Below are positions 33,242 through 36,110 of a stretch of 36,110 nt of DNA, one piece after another (the first letter of the stretch is position 1; each line of letters opens with the position of its first letter). The stretch spans positions 1 through 36,110 of the forward strand of contig JADFOI010000021.1 in the NCBI GenBank assembly GCA_022562935.1, given 5' to 3'. A program made the position numbers and the translations under genes. Origin of the DNA: Acidobacteriota bacterium. Its GTDB lineage: Bacteria; Acidobacteriota; UBA6911; RPQK01; JADFOI01. Under the pieces are notes generated by a model, which was given only the letters and a program-made list of their open reading frames with translations, searched no databases and was not told the DNA's origin.

Positions 33242-33973
33242 ATGACTCAGAATCTTCCATACAATTATGAGGGTTATCTTCCTGGTGAGGAAGAAGAGGA
33301 GGATTTTTCAAGATTTCAACAAACGCTAAAGGTAGGTACGGAAGCGCCGGATTTTGAGGCCACGCGTCTTGAGGACGGAAAGAAAGTGAAGTTGTCAGAT
33401 CTGACAGCCCGATCCAATGTCGTTCTTGAATTCGGAAGTCTAACCTGACCGTTTTGTGGCATAGCCGGGCCGGCTATGGAGAAGCTTGCCATCGAATACC
33501 AGGACACAGGATACGACTTCGTGTTTGTCTATACACGGGAGGCACATCCGGGAGAACTCCGCCCCCATCACACCCGTTTCGAGCAGAAGCTGGATCAAGC
33601 GAGAGCTTTTCAGTCTCAATATGACATCAAGCGCCCCATCCTGGTTGACAGTCTGGACGGGGCTGGACACCGGGCATATGGGGCCCTTCCGGACATGCTG
33701 TACCTGATAGGGAAAGGCCAGCGTTTGATCTGGTTCAAGGCGGACTGGACGGATGCCGACACCCTAAGAATTATTTTGGAGTACCAGATAAAACGGACGG
33801 AGATGCGGCAGGCTAACCGAAAGGTAGGCCCCAATTATTGCGAGTTCCTGGGATTCCGGCCTCGGATGTGGGATCGATTTGTCGCACACCTCCATACTAA
33901 CGGGCCCAAGGCTGTGGCCGATTGGGAGCGGGCCATGGCCTATTGGAAAGAACACCCGCCCAGCCATGGATAA
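33242..33973 (+). CDS. Iodothyronine-deiodinase-like selenoprotein (TGA at 33446-33448 read as Sec)
   Basis: A 243-residue thioredoxin-fold protein if the TGA at codon 69 is read as selenocysteine. Residues 35-68 (APDFEA, DGKKVKLSDL, NVVLEFGSLT) lead into U69-P70-F71-C72, which matches the deiodinase active-site pattern FGSxTUPxF. The same frame continues with YQDTGYDFVFVYTREAHPGE (His in EAHP is conserved in deiodinases) and RAYGALPDMLYLIGKGQRLI to the TAA at 33971. A bSECIS-like hairpin lies at 33460-33478. A ribosome site (GAGG) precedes the ATG. The protein has no signal peptide and an acidic N-terminus. The substrate in bacteria is unknown: it could be a reductive dehalogenase or a peroxide or thiol reductase. 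The Cys three residues after Sec (UxxC) is unlike animal deiodinases. No Sec machinery is in the window. An ordinary premature stop is the alternative, but both sides and the hairpin argue against it. Confidence 0.85.
33460..33478 (+). promoter_or_regulatory. Candidate bacterial SECIS element
   Basis: CATAGCCG-GGC-CGGCTATG: a perfect 8-bp stem with a 3-nt loop whose first two bases are G. The loop starts 20 nt after the last base of the TGA (19 nt between them), inside the 16-37 nt range known for bacterial SECIS elements, where at least one G among the first two loop bases is expected. It lies in the coding sequence, as in other bacterial selenoprotein mRNAs, and would bind SelB. Confidence 0.75.
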
Positions 33974-33991
33974 AGATCCAGGGTGCACATT

Positions 33992-34031
33992 GGCAGAGGT
34001 CCCCTGGAGATCAAGGCAACGGGACTCTGCC
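33992..34031. terminator. Strong hairpin between convergent genes
   Basis: GGCAGAGGTCCC (33992-34003) pairs with GGGACTCTGCC (34021-34031) with one bulged base, followed on the plus strand by GGGGCCTTTTCC. It lies between the selenoprotein gene and the convergent lipoprotein gene and probably stops transcription of the former. Confidence 0.45.
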
Positions 34032-34077
34032 CCTGGGGCCTTTTCCATTGCCCTCGGACCCCGCCAAACAGTTCCAT

Positions 34078-34548
34078 TCAGTGCGCCGGAACCACCCGTG
34101 GAGTGCCGACCTGGGGCCGTTTCACCTCGCTGGTTGGGAGTGTGACTTGATAGATGGGATCACCGCTGGCTGACAAAAGTTGAAAGACGCCACCCAGATT
34201 GGGATTGTCGGACTGTCCTCCCAGGAAGGTCACAGAGCTGGCTCGAACCCGTCCTTCCAGCACCTCATCCTGCCGTTCCCAACGATACTGACCGGACTCC
34301 AGACGGGTCGGAACACCAATGCGAAAGAGCAAGTCCAAACGCAAATTCGAAGACGGGGCTTCAAAAACGAGTCGGACGGGCAGGCGATCCCCATCTCTTC
34401 GACCCTCCAGGGAAATCATCTGGTAATCGGTCAGGGTGCTTTCCTCTTGCAGGTTCTCGATCCTTGCTTCTTCGATATTCCGGCAATAGGAGAGGAGGAA
34501 AAACGCACTACAAACCAGCAACCACAACCGCTTGGGTGAAAGAATCAT
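34078..34548 (-). CDS. Small hypothetical lipoprotein
   Basis: A 156-residue protein with a lipoprotein signal (LLVCSAFFLLSYC, lipidated Cys about 22) and a beta-rich remainder with no recognised domain. It contains alternating strands (RLPVRLVFEAPSSNLRLDLL, ASSVTFLGG). The ATG at 34548 is preferred to the TTG at 34560, but neither has a ribosome site. It lies convergent to the selenoprotein gene and within the segment framed by the two 65-bp direct repeats. Confidence 0.6.
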   Translation of the reverse strand: MILSPKRLWLLVCSAFFLLSYCRNIEEARIENLQEESTLTDYQMISLEGRRDGDRLPVRLVFEAPSSNLRLDLLFRIGVPTRLESGQYRWERQDEVLEGRVRASSVTFLGGQSDNPNLGGVFQLLSASGDPIYQVTLPTSEVKRPQVGTPRVVPAH

Positions 34549-34603
34549 CAGCGCACACAATTATCGCACATTGGGTGGATCATCCCATCAGGGTCAGGGA
34601 TTT

Positions 34604-34668
34604 CCGTTGCCTTTAAACCCCTCGGAGCGTATCATTTTGCGAAAGCGACACACATTAAGGGGGGCAAA
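34604..34668 (+). repeat. 65-bp imperfect direct repeat, right copy
   Basis: CCGTTGCCTTTAAACCCCTC, then AGCGTATCATT and CACATTAAGGG, in the same orientation as 33117-33183. It lies just upstream of the histidine kinase gene; the left copy similarly precedes the selenoprotein gene, so the repeat could also be a shared upstream regulatory sequence. Confidence 0.6.
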
Positions 34669-34735
34669 GCCATTTCCATTCAAACCAAGATCTTATTGCC
34701 AACACTTTCTCATCAAACTGCTTGAAGCCATCGTC

Positions 34736-36110
34736 ATGCAGGAAAAATCCCAAGCTAAGATAGAGACCGTACCAGGGACCAACGCCCAGGAGGGAATATC
34801 TCGATTGCTGTTGGAATACAAAAAGGTGTGCGTGCTGCTCAGTGTTGCCTTCTACATCTCAGTTTTTTTCCTTCTTTATCCAGTCATCATGACCACGCTT
34901 ACAACAATATTCTCCGTAGTCCCGGTAATAGTTGTGGGATGGGTATATGGGTTGCGTGGTGGTCTCGTTGCGGGACTGCTCAATATCCTCTTGAACACGT
35001 TACTTCTGAACCTAGCTGGACATGAAGGAGTAGGTTGGGATGCGTTAGTATCAAGTGAAGGAGGAATCCTTGGATCGCTCTTCGTGGTCCTAGTCGGCAT
35101 GGCGATAGGCAAGCTGAGTGACTTAACTCAGCAACTTCAACAAGAAATCCATAGCCACGAGCAGACGGAGGAGGAGTTGGCAAGGAGCCACCAGAGTTTG
35201 GAGTTGCGAGTCGCGGAACGCACTGAGGAACTGTCCAAGCAACAAGAGGTGATTTCCGAGGCCCAGAGCCTTGCCAAGTTCGGCACCATAAAAGAGGATC
35301 TCCAGACGGGTGAACGGTGGTGGTCCGATGAGGTTTATAACATCCTAGGTATTTCCCCCCAGAAATGTACACCTACCATTGAAGTCTTCCTAGAACATGT
35401 TCATCCACACGATAGGGAGCGGCTGAAAGAGGTGATGGCCAGAGCCAGAAAGACTGAGACCTCAAATCTTGAATACCGAATTATTCGTTCCAGTGGAGAG
35501 GAGCTAACGGTTGACTCGCGGAGAAAGATTCACTATGACGAAGCGGGAAATCCTGTTCGGTTGATTTCTACGCTCCTGGATATCACAGAGCGCAAGCAAG
35601 CGCAGGAGGCCCTGAAAAAGAGCGAAGAGAGCCTTCTGGCAGCCCAGGAAATTGCTCACTTTGGCAGCTTCGAACGCAACCTTCAAACCGGAGCAGGTTG
35701 GTGGTCAGATGAGCTTTTCCGGATTCTGGGTATCTCGCGCCAGGAGTGTGAGCCCACCTTTGATGATTATCTGAGTCACGTTCATCCTGAGGATCTGGAA
35801 CGCGTGAAAGCAGTGAGCTTAAGAGCCAGTGAGAAGGCTGGTATTTATAGGCAAGATTACCGGATCATCCGCCCTAGCGGAGAGATCCGAACCGTTTATA
35901 ATCAGGTCAGGACCTTCAACGATGAATCTGGAACTCCCATCCGATGGGTTGGAACCATCCTGGACATCACAGAGCGCAAGCAGGCAGAATTGGAAATCCA
36001 ACGGGCACACACCCAGTTGTTAGCTTTGAGCAGGCGCCTGATCCAGACCCAGGAGCAAGAGCGCCGAAGGATCGCATTGGAACTCCATGATCAGTTGGGT
36101 CAGGAACTGG
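34736..36110 (+). CDS. Membrane PAS-PAS histidine kinase, HisKA_3 type (incomplete at window end)
   Basis: The frame opens at ATG 34736 and stays open to the window edge (458 complete codons). The N-terminal part has about four hydrophobic spans (about 32-120) with VVGWVYGLRGGLVAGLL, then a coiled linker (about 128-175). Two PAS domains follow (about 175-290 and 301-425), each with the WWSDE, LGIS and HVHP(H/E)D motifs and a closing LDITERKQA, a clear internal duplication. The H-box ERRRIALELHDQLGQEL puts the phospho-acceptor at H451, the HisKA_3 (NarX/DegS-like) class, whose partners are usually LuxR-type regulators. The ATPase domain lies beyond the window. The ATG has only a weak ribosome site. 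Confidence 0.88.
   Translation, partial: MQEKSQAKIETVPGTNAQEGISRLLLEYKKVCVLLSVAFYISVFFLLYPVIMTTLTTIFSVVPVIVVGWVYGLRGGLVAGLLNILLNTLLLNLAGHEGVGWDALVSSEGGILGSLFVVLVGMAIGKLSDLTQQLQQEIHSHEQTEEELARSHQSLELRVAERTEELSKQQEVISEAQSLAKFGTIKEDLQTGERWWSDEVYNILGISPQKCTPTIEVFLEHVHPHDRERLKEVMARARKTETSNLEYRIIRSSGEELTVDSRRKIHYDEAGNPVRLISTLLDITERKQAQEALKKSEESLLAAQEIAHFGSFERNLQTGAGWWSDELFRILGISRQECEPTFDDYLSHVHPEDLERVKAVSLRASEKAGIYRQDYRIIRPSGEIRTVYNQVRTFNDESGTPIRWVGTILDITERKQAELEIQRAHTQLLALSRRLIQTQEQERRRIALELHDQLGQEL

Noticed and set aside
33242-33448. A natural 68-residue protein or a frameshift in place of the selenoprotein
   Set aside because: The frame continues without shift across the TGA and the protein families match on both sides, with the stop exactly at the deiodinase Sec position.

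Overview
This window is a moderately GC-rich bacterial chromosome segment made almost entirely of housekeeping and metabolic genes. The gaps between them hold an unusual load of short repeats. The multi-sensor adenylate cyclase, AsmA protein, lipoproteins, Haem_bd protein, type IV pilin-like genes and deiodinase-like selenoprotein suggest a Gram-negative, soil or aquatic bacterium of the Acidobacteriota kind. That placement is an inference from gene content, not a phylogenetic result.

Layout. 1-1017: a stop-interrupted pilin gene at the edge, a four-helix-bundle gene fragment between two inverted octamer arrays, and an intact pilin-like gene. 1268-5629: a DUF819 membrane protein and a divergent GlcD-GlcF-type FAD/Fe-S dehydrogenase. 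5634-12016: a multi-domain adenylate cyclase followed by an acyl-CoA ligase, and a transsulfuration enzyme, all on the minus strand. 12049-19879 (plus strand): nucleoside deaminase, aldo/keto reductase, lipoprotein amidohydrolase, ankyrin lipoprotein, AsmA-like protein and a secreted alpha/beta hydrolase. 19921-21583: ruvA-ruvB. 21864-25598: a tightly coupled operon of an LsrF-type thiolase/aldolase, a ribulose-phosphate 3-epimerase and an aldolase-dehydrogenase fusion. 25821-32150: the purine operon purS-purQ-purL-purF-purM-purN, with overlapping or abutting genes from purS to purF and at purM-purN, behind a good extended -10 promoter. 32274-36110: a Haem_bd protein, tRNA-Ile(GAT), a deiodinase-like gene, a small lipoprotein and the start of a PAS-PAS histidine kinase that runs off the window.

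The most notable item is 33242-33973. The reading frame is interrupted by one TGA inside the motif FGSLT-(TGA)-PFC, matching the selenocysteine site of iodothyronine deiodinases. A perfect 8-bp stem with a GGC loop lies 19 nt after the TGA, where a bacterial SECIS element is expected. This is read as a selenoprotein of 243 residues with a U-x-x-C motif.

The second theme is the repeats: an octamer family (TCGTGCNN), heptamer families (TTTGGAA and GGTCTGC), 15-nt perfect hairpins with 6-bp stems and 3-nt loops, and a transposase-less inverted-repeat element in three sizes (58, 145 and 182 bp). These repeats repeatedly start at, or supply, the stop codons of adjacent genes, and in purF they appear to have become part of the protein's C-terminus.
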